A DNA stretch of 64,000 nt from contig VXQT01000013.1 of assembly GCA_009838915.1 (NCBI GenBank), positions 62,001 through 126,000 of the forward strand, written 5' to 3'. Of this stretch, positions 36,857 to 45,992 are shown one piece after another. How positions within the stretch are numbered: position 1 is the stretch's first letter; each line of letters opens with the position of its first letter. Origin of the DNA: Chloroflexota bacterium (lineage in GTDB: Bacteria > Chloroflexota > Dehalococcoidia > Bin125). A model generated the notes under the pieces. That model saw only the letters and a list, made by a program, of their open reading frames with translations. It was not told the DNA's origin and made no database searches. Both the position numbers and the translations under genes were made by a program.

Positions 36857-37801
36857 ATGCCCGAGTTCCGCAACATCTTCTCCGGTAATCCTCTTGATCG
36901 CGAGGCGGCCCGTCGCCGCGATGAGTCCTGGGTCACCGAACGGCTCGACGACCCGGACGCGCTCTTCCTGCCATTGCGCGACCTCACCTTTCCCATGCAT
37001 CAGGAAGGCGAAGGCATGCGGCTCGCCTGGTCGCCGCTGCCGAGTGATGCGGACGTCGAGCGGCATCCACCGCTCTTGCTCGGCACGAGTGACGGAACGG
37101 CGCGATTCGCCATCGACGCGGCCGCAGCGCCGGATCGGTTCGCGCTGCCGGAAGATGCGACGTTCATGGACCTGCGCGCCGCGGCGCCCGTGCTCGACGC
37201 GGACGACGCCGGCATCGCCGCCCAGGCGCGCTCATTCCTTGACTGGCATCAGCGCCACGGCTTCTGCGCCGTCTGCGGCGAGCCGACGCGGCACGTGCAG
37301 GGCGGCATCTATCGCACATGCACCGTCTGTCCCGCCGAGCACTTTCCCCGAACCGATCCGGTCGTAATCACGGTCGTGATCGACACCGAGCGCGAACGCT
37401 GTTTGCTCGGGCGCCAGGCCTCCTGGCCGCCGGGCATGTTTTCGGCGTTGGCCGGCTTCATTGACCACGGTGAGTCGATCGAGGATGCGGTCCGCCGCGA
37501 AGTGGCCGAGGAGTCGGGCATCGAGGCAGTCAACGTCCGTTATCACTCGTCCCAGCCCTGGCCGTTCCCGTCGTCGCTGATGATCGGCTGCCTCGCCGAT
37601 GCGGGCAGCTCCGAGATCAACTACGACGAGTGGGAGATGGATGATGTGCAGTGGTTTACTCGGGATGAAATCGACCATTCGCTGGGACAACCGGCGGCGC
37701 AACTCGGTGAGCCCGGACTGCCCGAGGGCGCCCTCTCGCTGCCCGGCCCGATGGCGATCGCGCACACGCTGATCACGGCCTGGGCCCGCGGCGACGTGTA
37801 A
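36857..37801 (+). CDS. nudC: NAD(+)/NADH pyrophosphatase, NudC-like
   Basis: Zinc ribbon FCAVCGEPTRHVQGGIYRTCTVC, Nudix box GFIDHGESIEDAVRREVAEESGI, SQPWPFPSSLMIG. Confidence 0.93.
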   Translation: MPEFRNIFSGNPLDREAARRRDESWVTERLDDPDALFLPLRDLTFPMHQEGEGMRLAWSPLPSDADVERHPPLLLGTSDGTARFAIDAAAAPDRFALPEDATFMDLRAAAPVLDADDAGIAAQARSFLDWHQRHGFCAVCGEPTRHVQGGIYRTCTVCPAEHFPRTDPVVITVVIDTERERCLLGRQASWPPGMFSALAGFIDHGESIEDAVRREVAEESGIEAVNVRYHSSQPWPFPSSLMIGCLADAGSSEINYDEWEMDDVQWFTRDEIDHSLGQPAAQLGEPGLPEGALSLPGPMAIAHTLITAWARGDV

Positions 37802-37883
37802 CCGAAGTGTCGCGTTCGGCCGCCGGATCAATCAGACCGTTCGCGGTACCGCCGCCGCGCCTTGCCGCTGTAGGCTCGATTCC

Positions 37884-39500
37884 ATGAACCACATTCGCCA
37901 CGCCCTCCTGCTCATCACCGCCACGGCGCTTCTAACTGCGCTCGCCCTGGCTTGTTCCTCCGACGACCCGCCGTCACAGCCAACGACCGAGGCCCCGGCG
38001 GAACAGGTACAGCAGGCCCAGCAGATGGATCCTCCCGAGCAGTCGCAGCCGTCCAGCCCGACATCTCAGTCCCAGGAAGTCCAGGAACAGCAGGCCGCAG
38101 GCGAATCGACCGATGTGCAGCAACCGGAAGAGTCGCAGGCGCAGCAGTCAGCGAGCTCGTCGAGCGACGATCAGGAGACCGAGACGACAGTCTCCGTGCC
38201 CGCCGAACAAACAACGCAGCAAGCAGAGGACGAATCCGACACGCAGTCGGACACCGACGAAATGCAGCAGCAGGAGCAGCCTCTGGAGGACGCCGAACAA
38301 ACGGCTCCGTCCCAGCCGGAGACGGACGACGAGCAGCAGAAGCCTGCGGCTGAGTCGGTAGCGGAAGAGGATGCCGAGCAGGACCAACAGCAGAGCGAAT
38401 CCTCGGAACGCGAGCGACTGCAACTTCGGGCGGCCGAGATCGCGGCCCGGGCGACGGTCAGCGACCTGGTCGGCATCAACGCCTGGCTCAACGGCGAGGA
38501 AACGACCGTCGCACTCGAGCTGGCCAAGGGCAACGTCGTCCTGGTCGACTTCTGGACCTACACCTGCATCAACTGCGTGCGCACGCTGCCCTTCCTCACC
38601 GCCTGGGACGAGAAGTACCGCGACCACGGCCTCGTCATCATCGGAGTCCATACTCCCGAGTTTGAGTTCGAGAAGCGCCTCGATAATGTGCGCGCGGCCA
38701 ATGCAGAACACGGCGTCGAGTACCTCGTCGCGATCGACAACGACTACGCCACCTGGCGAGCGTTTCAGGGTCGACGGGGATTCTGGCCGCGTAAGTTCCT
38801 GATCGGACCGACAGCCGACGGCTCGCCGATGGGCGTTCGCTACGACCACCTCGGTGAAGGCGACTATGAGGAGACGGAGGTCCAGATTCGGGCCGCGCTC
38901 GAAGCGGTCGGCAAGGACTTGTCCAACGTTCCGTTCGGCGTCGATGTCGCCGTGCCCGACCGCTCCGATGTCGCGCGCGGGGTTCAGACGCGAGAACTGT
39001 ACGGCGGCTGGAGCCGGAACGTCGGCGGCGGCGGACCCTACGCCGGTCAGGAGGATTACTTCCTTGCCGGGCTCGGCGCGGAGTACCTGTACCGCGACGT
39101 GGATCCGGAGGACCGGCTGCATAACGTCTGGTATCTCGAGGGTCTCTGGCGCGCGGAGAACCAGGCCATCGCCCATGCGCGGACGACTGAGCATCTCGAG
39201 GACTACATGGCGATGATCGTCCGTGCTCGGACGGTCAATGTGGTGCTGACCGTGGCGGAGGACGGCCAGCCCTACGACGTCTACATTCAGTTCAACGACG
39301 ACTGGGTGCAGCCTGATTTCGCCGGTGAGCACATCCAGTGGGACTCCCAGGGACGGTCGTTCGTCCGAGTCAACGAGAACGACCTGTTCCGGCTGCTGTT
39401 CTTCGAAGATTTCAGCGAAGGCGAGCTGAAACTGAGCTCCAACTCCGATCAGTTGCGTATCTTCGCGTTCACGTTCGGGTCCTACATCGGCGGCGAATAG
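37884..39500 (+). CDS. Thioredoxin-fold lipoprotein (TlpA/DipZ-like) with long Q/E/S-rich tether
   Basis: Lipobox LTALALACSSDD; VVLVDFWTYTCINCVRTLPFLTAWDEKYRDHGLVIIGVHTPEFEFEK; DipZ-like C-terminus. Confidence 0.85.
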   Translation: MNHIRHALLLITATALLTALALACSSDDPPSQPTTEAPAEQVQQAQQMDPPEQSQPSSPTSQSQEVQEQQAAGESTDVQQPEESQAQQSASSSSDDQETETTVSVPAEQTTQQAEDESDTQSDTDEMQQQEQPLEDAEQTAPSQPETDDEQQKPAAESVAEEDAEQDQQQSESSERERLQLRAAEIAARATVSDLVGINAWLNGEETTVALELAKGNVVLVDFWTYTCINCVRTLPFLTAWDEKYRDHGLVIIGVHTPEFEFEKRLDNVRAANAEHGVEYLVAIDNDYATWRAFQGRRGFWPRKFLIGPTADGSPMGVRYDHLGEGDYEETEVQIRAALEAVGKDLSNVPFGVDVAVPDRSDVARGVQTRELYGGWSRNVGGGGPYAGQEDYFLAGLGAEYLYRDVDPEDRLHNVWYLEGLWRAENQAIAHARTTEHLEDYMAMIVRARTVNVVLTVAEDGQPYDVYIQFNDDWVQPDFAGEHIQWDSQGRSFVRVNENDLFRLLFFEDFSEGELKLSSNSDQLRIFAFTFGSYIGGE

Positions 39501-39540
39501 CGAGCGGCGATCTACAGAGTTCTGACGAGCGAGGCGTTCC

Positions 39541-40770
39541 ATGACTTTCAAGCGAAGTTGGTCGGCAATGCGGCGTCCGCTGGCGATTACGGGTGTGGCT
39601 ACATCGGCGCTGCTGGTGCTGGCGGCCTGCGCATCGAACGGCGCCGATCAGCAACAGCAACAGCAAGATCAGGACAGTGCCATTGCGCAGCCGGCTGAGA
39701 CTCAGTCAAGCGAATCCGCAGGCGACGCCCAGTCCGGCGCGGAGTCGACCCAGCGGTCCGAGTCGACTCGAGGCACGATTGGCACCGTCCGCTCATCCGC
39801 CGAGGCGCAGCAGCAATCGCAAGCTGCACAGTCCGACCAGCAGGCAGCAGGCGAACAACAGGGGACACCACAGCAGGACGACGGCATGGGGGGCATGGAT
39901 GGCGGTACGGCGGTCGCCATAGCCGATCAGGCCAGCTACAACGAACTCAGCCCGCGCTTGCAGTTGCTTCGCGACTCCGGCTACCCCGTCTATCTCTCCG
40001 GCGAATACATCATCGCCCTCGGCACGCCAGATCTCTCTCCGGGCATGCACCGCATCTCTGTGGTTATCGAAGGACCGGTTGGTTTGGTCGAGTTTCCGGC
40101 AATCGCAGTGACCGTCCTGCCCGAAGACTCGCCCGGCGAGATGCGCGAGGTGATCGCAAGATTCTCTCGCTTCCCCGACGGCGTGCGCGGTTTCCATGTA
40201 ACCGCCATCGACTTCACACAGGCGGGACGCTGGAACCTGATCCTGCACATCCCGGCGGAGGACGGATTTGCCGACGTTGGTCTCGCGCTGGACATCGCAG
40301 AGGACACCTCCGCGCCGTCCGTTGGCGACGCCGCGCCGGCGTCGGCCAGCCGCACGCTGCTCGATGTGCCGAACATCGCCGACCTCTCGACCGGCGAGAC
40401 ACCCGATCCTGGCCTGTACTTAATTTCGGTCGCCGACGCGCTCCAGGCCGGTAAGCCGTTCGTGGTCGTCTTCGCCTCGCCCGGCTTCTGTACTAATGCA
40501 TTCTGCGGACCCCAGGCCGAAGTGCTCTCCGAGGTCCGCGAGCGCCATGGCGACGACGCCAACTACATCCACATCGACCTGTACGAGAATCCCGAGCAGG
40601 TCCGCCTGGGCGAGGAGCCGATCGAGACGCCAATCCTTGAGGAGTGGGGTCTGCACACCGACGAGTGGACCTTCGTGGTCAACGCCGAAGGCGTCGTGGT
40701 CGCCCGCTTCGAAGCCTTCGCCCCGTTCGACGAAGTCGAGGCGGCGCTGGCGACGCTGCTTGAGGGCTAG
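39541..40770 (+). CDS. Thioredoxin-like lipoprotein with Q-rich tether
   Basis: Lipobox ALLVLAACASNGADQQQQQQ; FVVVFASPGFCTNAFCGPQAEVLSEVRERHGDDANYIHIDLYEN. Confidence 0.72.
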   Translation: MTFKRSWSAMRRPLAITGVATSALLVLAACASNGADQQQQQQDQDSAIAQPAETQSSESAGDAQSGAESTQRSESTRGTIGTVRSSAEAQQQSQAAQSDQQAAGEQQGTPQQDDGMGGMDGGTAVAIADQASYNELSPRLQLLRDSGYPVYLSGEYIIALGTPDLSPGMHRISVVIEGPVGLVEFPAIAVTVLPEDSPGEMREVIARFSRFPDGVRGFHVTAIDFTQAGRWNLILHIPAEDGFADVGLALDIAEDTSAPSVGDAAPASASRTLLDVPNIADLSTGETPDPGLYLISVADALQAGKPFVVVFASPGFCTNAFCGPQAEVLSEVRERHGDDANYIHIDLYENPEQVRLGEEPIETPILEEWGLHTDEWTFVVNAEGVVVARFEAFAPFDEVEAALATLLEG

Positions 40771-41621
40771 TCCTCCGGCGTCTCAATCGGGTGATCGAGC
40801 GCGTTGCCGTACTCGTGCCAGGAGGCGTCATAGTTGCGGCTCCGGTTGTACCCCAGGAGCTGCAGGAGCCAGAATCCGTGCGCCGCACGGATGCCGCCCT
40901 GTCAATATGTGGTCACCGTCTTGTCCGGCGTGATGCCCAGGTCGGCCAGCATGGCGCGCAACTCGGCCGGCGGCTTGAGCGTGCGCACGGGCTCTTCCAG
41001 CGTCTCCAACCACTCGAGATGTACGGCGCCGGGAATGCGGCCGCCGCGCTGGGTGCCGCGCCGGTTTGCGCCAGTCCACTCGCCTTCCGATCGGACATCC
41101 CAGAAGACGTGGTTGTCGTCGGCAAGCGCGTCGGGGATGTCGTGCAGTCGGCAGATCGAGTCGTCATGCGGCGCGGACGGCGTCGGATACTCCACAGCCC
41201 TCGGGCGCAGGTTCTGGCGAGACAGCGGTCTGCCTTCGGCGTACCACTTGTCCAGACCGCCGTGCAGGATCTTGAAGTTGGTGTGCCCGAAGCGGTCGAA
41301 CGTCCACCAGGTCCGCGCGGCGTAGAGCGAGCCCGAGCCGTCGTATCCGACTACCGTGGTTTCGGGCGTGATCCCCAGTCGACCAACCAGTTGCGCCCAC
41401 TGCTCGGGATCGGTCATCCCGTAGATCTGCGAGTCGTCTCGCGGATCGGTCTTCCAGTAGCGCGACAGCGACCAGACCGCGCCGGGGATGTGCAGGCGCA
41501 GGTAGGCGTCGAGCAGATCGCAATCGAGCACGACCACATCGTCGTCGTCAATGTGTTCGGCCAACCAGTCGGTTTCGCAGATCAGTTCGGGGCGCGCCCA
41601 GCCGTCAGCGTTGCTTGTCAT
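40767..41621 (-). CDS. Two-domain rhodanese sulfurtransferase with in-frame UGA at the catalytic Cys position; candidate selenoprotein
   Basis: ORF 40902..41621 ends ...MLADLGITPDKTVTTY-TGA; the same frame continues QGGIRAAHGFWLLQLLGYNRSRNYDASWHEYGNALDHPIETPED-TAG (stop 40769..40767). Full length 285 codons including stop; UGA is codon 240. Confidence 0.85.
40874..40892 (-). promoter_or_regulatory. Candidate bacterial SECIS hairpin downstream of the in-frame UGA
   Basis: mRNA UGA-CAGGGCGGC-AUCCGUGC-GGC-GCACGGAU: perfect 8-bp stem, loop GGC, 17 nt between UGA and loop. Confidence 0.6.
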
Positions 41622-41676
41622 CGACTCTCTCTCCCGCCCGTGTCGTGTTGCATACAGACTTCATTTCCCGCGTAGG

Positions 41677-43167
41677 CTACTCCGACGCACCACCGCCGGA
41701 CTGTTCCGCTTCGCCCTCGCCCTCATCGTCGGACGACACTTCCTGTGGGCCCGATTCCTGTTGGTTCTCGGCGCCGGCCGAAGGATCGTACTCGCCACGC
41801 AGGTACTCAATCGCGACGAAGAGCTGGATGTCCTGGCCAGCCTCGAAGCCGGTATCGGGCAATGCAATCTCGATGTCGGGTGCGATCCCCACCCCTTCCA
41901 CCGGTTCGCTGTCGGGTGTCAGGTATCGGGCGATCGAGACGTAAAGCACGCTGCCGTCCGAGAGTTGGCGTGGAATGTTCACGGTGCCCTTACCCGTAGT
42001 TTTCGTGCCAATCAGCACCGCGCGCCCCTGGTCGCGCAACGCCGCGGCCATCACTTCGGCGCCGGAGGCGCTGCCCTCGTTGATCAGCAGCACCAGTTGC
42101 AGGTCCAGCCCGGCCCCGCCGGCGCTGTCACGGAAGATCTCTTCCTCTCCCAGGCGGTCGATCTGACGCAACACGATGCCCTCGTCCATGAACTCACCGG
42201 TCGTTTGGACCGTCGCGCGCAGCAAACCTCCCGGATTGCCGCGCAGGTCGATGATCAGTTGGTCCAGACCCGCGTTGCTTGCCGCGTCGAGCAGGTCGAT
42301 CAGCTCATCGCGGGTGCGCTCGGTGAATTGGGAAATCAGGATGTAGCCGATGTCGGCGACCGGCTGCCCGGAGCGGTCGGTGATCGGAAGCGATTCCACG
42401 CTGGGCACCACGATCCGGTCGCGAGTGACGACGATCAGCTCTTCCTCGCCGTCGGCATGGCGCACCAGGAGTTCCACGTCGGTGCCTCTCGGACCGCGAA
42501 TGACCGCGACCGCCTGCTCCAGGCTCCAGCCTTCCGTCGACTCGCCGTTGACTTCGAGGATGATGTCGCCCGGTCGCAGACCCGACTCCTGGGCCGGCGA
42601 TCCGTTGAACGGGCGCACGATGATGATCGCACCGTCAACCATGTTGACGGTCGCGCCGATGCCTTCGAACGACCCACCAATGTCCTCGCTGCCGAGTCGG
42701 TAGCGTTCTGCGTCGATGAACACCGTGTGTTCATCGCCTAGTGCGTCGAGGATGCCGTTGATCGCCGCTTCGCGCGCGTCAAGGGACTCGAACCTGGCCG
42801 GCTCGACGAATTCCCGATCAAGGACATCGACAATCTCATCGAGCAACGCAAAGCGAGACTCACGGCCCGGCGCTGCTTCGGCTCGGTCTTCTTGCTCGTC
42901 ATCGCCGCCAGCCGGCTGGACCGCGGCGGGGATGCCGGCGGGACCGGAGCCGTCGCGCGAGCTGCGCAGGAACTGTCCGTAGTCGTCGCTGGCGTCGATC
43001 ACCCGCATCACGCCGATGCCGAGTGCGAAGGCCGCGCCGATCATGACGAAGATCAGCAGCGCAATCGAGCCGCGGCCCGGTCCGTCGCTCCCGTTCGATG
43101 ATTCCGGAACCACAGCACGCCGACTCGGCTCACCCCCGGCCGGCGGGTCCCATCGCAACTCCGACAT
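41677..43167 (-). CDS. S41 family C-terminal processing peptidase with PDZ domain (CtpA-like)
   Basis: N-terminal TM; GIGATVNMVDGAIIIVRPFNGSPAQESGLRPGDIILEVNGES (PDZ); LIIDLRGNPGGLL...LVLLINEGSASGAEVMAAALRDQGRAVLIGTKTTGKG. Confidence 0.95.
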   Translation of the reverse strand: MSELRWDPPAGGEPSRRAVVPESSNGSDGPGRGSIALLIFVMIGAAFALGIGVMRVIDASDDYGQFLRSSRDGSGPAGIPAAVQPAGGDDEQEDRAEAAPGRESRFALLDEIVDVLDREFVEPARFESLDAREAAINGILDALGDEHTVFIDAERYRLGSEDIGGSFEGIGATVNMVDGAIIIVRPFNGSPAQESGLRPGDIILEVNGESTEGWSLEQAVAVIRGPRGTDVELLVRHADGEEELIVVTRDRIVVPSVESLPITDRSGQPVADIGYILISQFTERTRDELIDLLDAASNAGLDQLIIDLRGNPGGLLRATVQTTGEFMDEGIVLRQIDRLGEEEIFRDSAGGAGLDLQLVLLINEGSASGAEVMAAALRDQGRAVLIGTKTTGKGTVNIPRQLSDGSVLYVSIARYLTPDSEPVEGVGIAPDIEIALPDTGFEAGQDIQLFVAIEYLRGEYDPSAGAENQQESGPQEVSSDDEGEGEAEQSGGGASE

Positions 43168-43308
43168 CTGCCTCCGCCTCTCAGCGCCGTCTCGCAACGC
43201 GCAGGCGTCGACTCCATGTCAACGCCGCTCGATGTCTGTATCATCGCATCCAAATTACAGTGATCCCCGAGCAACGACGATACTCGCGGGAGACCAAAGG
43301 AGACCGCC

Positions 43309-43698
43309 ATGCCAGCCGTTGCCGGATACAGTCACGTCGCCATCTGCGTGTCGAGCGTGGAGTCGTCGCGGCGCTTCTACGGGGAGCAGCTCGGATTGGG
43401 TGAGATCGATCGCCCCGACTTCGGCTTCCCCGGGGCCTGGTACGAGGTTGGCGCGTTGCAGCTTCACCTGATGGAACGAAAGCTGGAATCCGACGTTGAG
43501 GGCATCGGACCGCACTTCGCGCTCTACATCCCGACCGATGACTTCCACAGCGAAGTCGAGCGGTTGCGCTCCGAAGGCGTCTCGATCATGGTCGAGCCGA
43601 ACCAGCGCGACAACGACGGCATCTGGGCCGCGTTCTGCAAGGATCCCGACGGCAACATCATCGAACTGACCGACATGGGTCCTGACCACCACAAGTAG
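43309..43698 (+). CDS. VOC family (glyoxalase-like) protein
   Basis: YSHVAICVSSVESSRRFYGEQLGLGEI...AFCKDPDGNIIELTDM. Confidence 0.92.
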   Translation: MPAVAGYSHVAICVSSVESSRRFYGEQLGLGEIDRPDFGFPGAWYEVGALQLHLMERKLESDVEGIGPHFALYIPTDDFHSEVERLRSEGVSIMVEPNQRDNDGIWAAFCKDPDGNIIELTDMGPDHHK

Positions 43699-43795
43699 AT
43701 CTCATCTCCCTCATCGTCGTTCCTCGTGTTATCGGGAATCTCACTCGCACCGTTCGACTCAGGGCCGTCGGCGGGACTACGCCTACGCTTAATCT

Positions 43796-44725
43796 GTGAC
43801 CTCCATATCGGACGCCGTCCTGATCTGTCCGGGACAAGGTGCGCAGCGCGCCGGAGGTGTCGCCGATCTCGCTGACAGGCTGGAGGACTTGCCGCCGCTC
43901 GGCCGGCGCGCCTTCGAGACGGCCTCGACGATCGTCGGCTGCGATCTCTGGCAGCTTGGCCTGAGCCCCGATCCCGACGACGAGGTTGCCCTGCGCATGC
44001 CCTCGCTGTTGCAGCCTTACCTGGTTGCCTGGGCGGCGGCGGAGTACTCGCAGGTGTCGGGTGTTGTCGGCCCAATGGGATTCGTCACCGGCCATTCGAG
44101 CGGCCTCAACTCGGCTATCGCCATCTCAGGAGCGGTTGAGTTGGAGTCGACCTTGCACTTTGCCTGGAAGTGCGGTCGCAACATGGATCGAGACTGCGTC
44201 GAGTCTCCGGGTGGACTGTTGGCGCTTGTCGGCGCCGGTCGCGCGGCTGCGGAGGCGATCGCTGCCGAGTCGGGCGCGTCGTTGGCCAATCACAACGCCC
44301 CCGACCAGACTGTGATCGGCGGTTCCTTCCCGGCGATCAGACGGGCCCAGGAGCGCGCTCCGAGTCACGGCTGCCAGGCAGTCGAGTTACGCGTCGCCGG
44401 GGCGTTCCACACGCCGTCGTTTCAGCCGTCCGACCAGGCCAACCGCGCGCTCATCGACGCGCTGCCAATCGCGGACCGATTCACCCCGATCGTCGGCAAC
44501 CGATCGGGTCAGATCATCTCCGACCCCGCCGCGCTGCGCGATGAACTGTGCGCACAGTACGTGCGGCCGGTGGAGTGGCTGTCGGTGCTTGAAACGCTGT
44601 ACGGCGTTGGTGCGCGCCGCTTCATTACGCTGGGGCCTGGCAACGTGATGGCGGGACTCGTCCGACGCTACGGCAAGACCACCCCCGACCGAATCCAAAT
44701 CCGACGCAGCGCACAGTTACGCTGA
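43796..44725 (+). CDS. Malonyl-CoA:ACP transacylase (FabD)-like protein (GTG start)
   Basis: VLICPGQGAQ...FVTGHSSGLNSAIAISGA...GAFHTPSFQP...ARRFITLGPGNVMAGLVRR. Confidence 0.8.
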   Translation: MTSISDAVLICPGQGAQRAGGVADLADRLEDLPPLGRRAFETASTIVGCDLWQLGLSPDPDDEVALRMPSLLQPYLVAWAAAEYSQVSGVVGPMGFVTGHSSGLNSAIAISGAVELESTLHFAWKCGRNMDRDCVESPGGLLALVGAGRAAAEAIAAESGASLANHNAPDQTVIGGSFPAIRRAQERAPSHGCQAVELRVAGAFHTPSFQPSDQANRALIDALPIADRFTPIVGNRSGQIISDPAALRDELCAQYVRPVEWLSVLETLYGVGARRFITLGPGNVMAGLVRRYGKTTPDRIQIRRSAQLR

Positions 44726-44755
44726 CGCACCTTGGACCACAGGAGACCACCGCTC

Positions 44756-45421
44756 ATGCCGACCTACGACTCCGATCACATCCTGACCACGACGCGCTCC
44801 GTGCGGCTACGGCTCGACTTCGATCGTCCGATTGAGCCCGAGCTGATCACTGAGTGCCTGGAGATCGCCCTGCAGGCGCCGACCGCGTCGAACTCGCAGC
44901 AGTGGCAATGGCTGGTGATCACCGATCCCGAGAAGATTGCCGGCATAGGCGGGATCTACAAAGACAGTTTCATGGAGCTCGCCCGCGGGCGGGCGGACGA
45001 AGGTCCACGTTGGCCCGAGAGCGATTCGCGCGCCGCAGCCGCGGAAGGCGTGACACGTTCCGCGACATACCTGGCGGAGAACATGCACCGCTGTCCGGCG
45101 CTGCTGATCGCATGCATCACTGGACGAGTCGAGGACGCGGGCCCTATGGCTCAGGCCGGCACCTATGGATCGATCCTGCCCGGCGCCTGGTCGTTCATGC
45201 TGGCCGCTCGCTCGCGCGGGATTGGCATGGCCTGGACCACGCTGCATCTGCGCGACGAGTCGCTCTCGCGCGACCTGCTCGGCATCCCCGAAGACGTCAC
45301 CCAGGCCGTGCTCTTCCCCATGGCCTACTTCACCGGCGAGACCTTCAAGCCCGCCCCGCGCGTGCCGCTGGAGGAAGTGGTGCACTGGAACAACTGGGGA
45401 CAGCGCACGCCTGACGGTTAG
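44756..45421 (+). CDS. Nitroreductase family protein
   Basis: TTRSVRLRLDFDRPIEPELITECLEIALQAPTASNSQQWQWLVITDPEK...GTYGSILPGAWSFMLAARSRGIGMAWTTLHL. Confidence 0.9.
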   Translation: MPTYDSDHILTTTRSVRLRLDFDRPIEPELITECLEIALQAPTASNSQQWQWLVITDPEKIAGIGGIYKDSFMELARGRADEGPRWPESDSRAAAAEGVTRSATYLAENMHRCPALLIACITGRVEDAGPMAQAGTYGSILPGAWSFMLAARSRGIGMAWTTLHLRDESLSRDLLGIPEDVTQAVLFPMAYFTGETFKPAPRVPLEEVVHWNNWGQRTPDG

Positions 45422-45462
45422 CCAGTGTCCACGCTGGCCGAGCCAGTGACGGTACCCGCGGG

Positions 45463-45765
45463 CTACTCGACGCGGCCGATCGCGTCGACCTTCCAGAGTC
45501 CCTCAACTTCAACCCACTGGGTGAAAATCGTGCCGTCTCCACCGGCGCTCTCCGGGCCACGGAAGGTGATGTGGAGCAAGTTGTCGCCCTGGTCTTCGAT
45601 CTCGAAACTCTCCGAGCCCTCGGCCGAGTCCGGCTGTGCCTGCAACGCCATCGCCTGGCCAATGCCTACCGGTGTGAACATCGGCATGAGCCCGGCGATG
45701 TTGCTGGCAATCAGGTCCTGGGCAAACTGATCGGCGACTTCCAGGAGGCTGGCAGATTCGGTCAT
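45463..45765 (-). CDS. Hypothetical small protein
   Basis: 100-aa ORF MTESASLLEVADQFAQDLIASNIAGLMPMFTPVGIGQAM...VEVEGLWKVDAIGRVE. Confidence 0.6.
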   Translation of the reverse strand: MTESASLLEVADQFAQDLIASNIAGLMPMFTPVGIGQAMALQAQPDSAEGSESFEIEDQGDNLLHITFRGPESAGGDGTIFTQWVEVEGLWKVDAIGRVE

Positions 45766-45992
45766 CGGTGTTCCGTTCTTCCCGACTGAGCGCTTCCATG
45801 AACGCTATGCCAAATCGGGAATCTCGCTATGCGTTGCACAACATTTCCTCGGCGTGACAAGGATTTGCCGGGAAGATGATGCGTCGCCGGCGGGAAGGAG
45901 GGATAGGCTGAGGCGGAGCCGCGACCAATCACTCGCGAGCGCGGCAATGCGTGTCCCGCAGCGGCCGAGCGCGGCGCGATCAGGAGTCCCAT

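Noticed and set aside
37884-39500. Long polar Q/E/S stretch as a frameshift artefact
   Set aside because: It follows a normal signal peptide/lipobox and runs in frame into a clear thioredoxin domain; similar tethers occur in other lipoproteins here.
40767-40904. Rhodanese as a simple pseudogene with a nonsense mutation
   Set aside because: Not fully excluded, but the stop falls exactly on the catalytic Cys codon, the rest is intact to a proper stop, and a SECIS-like hairpin follows; recoding is the better working hypothesis.
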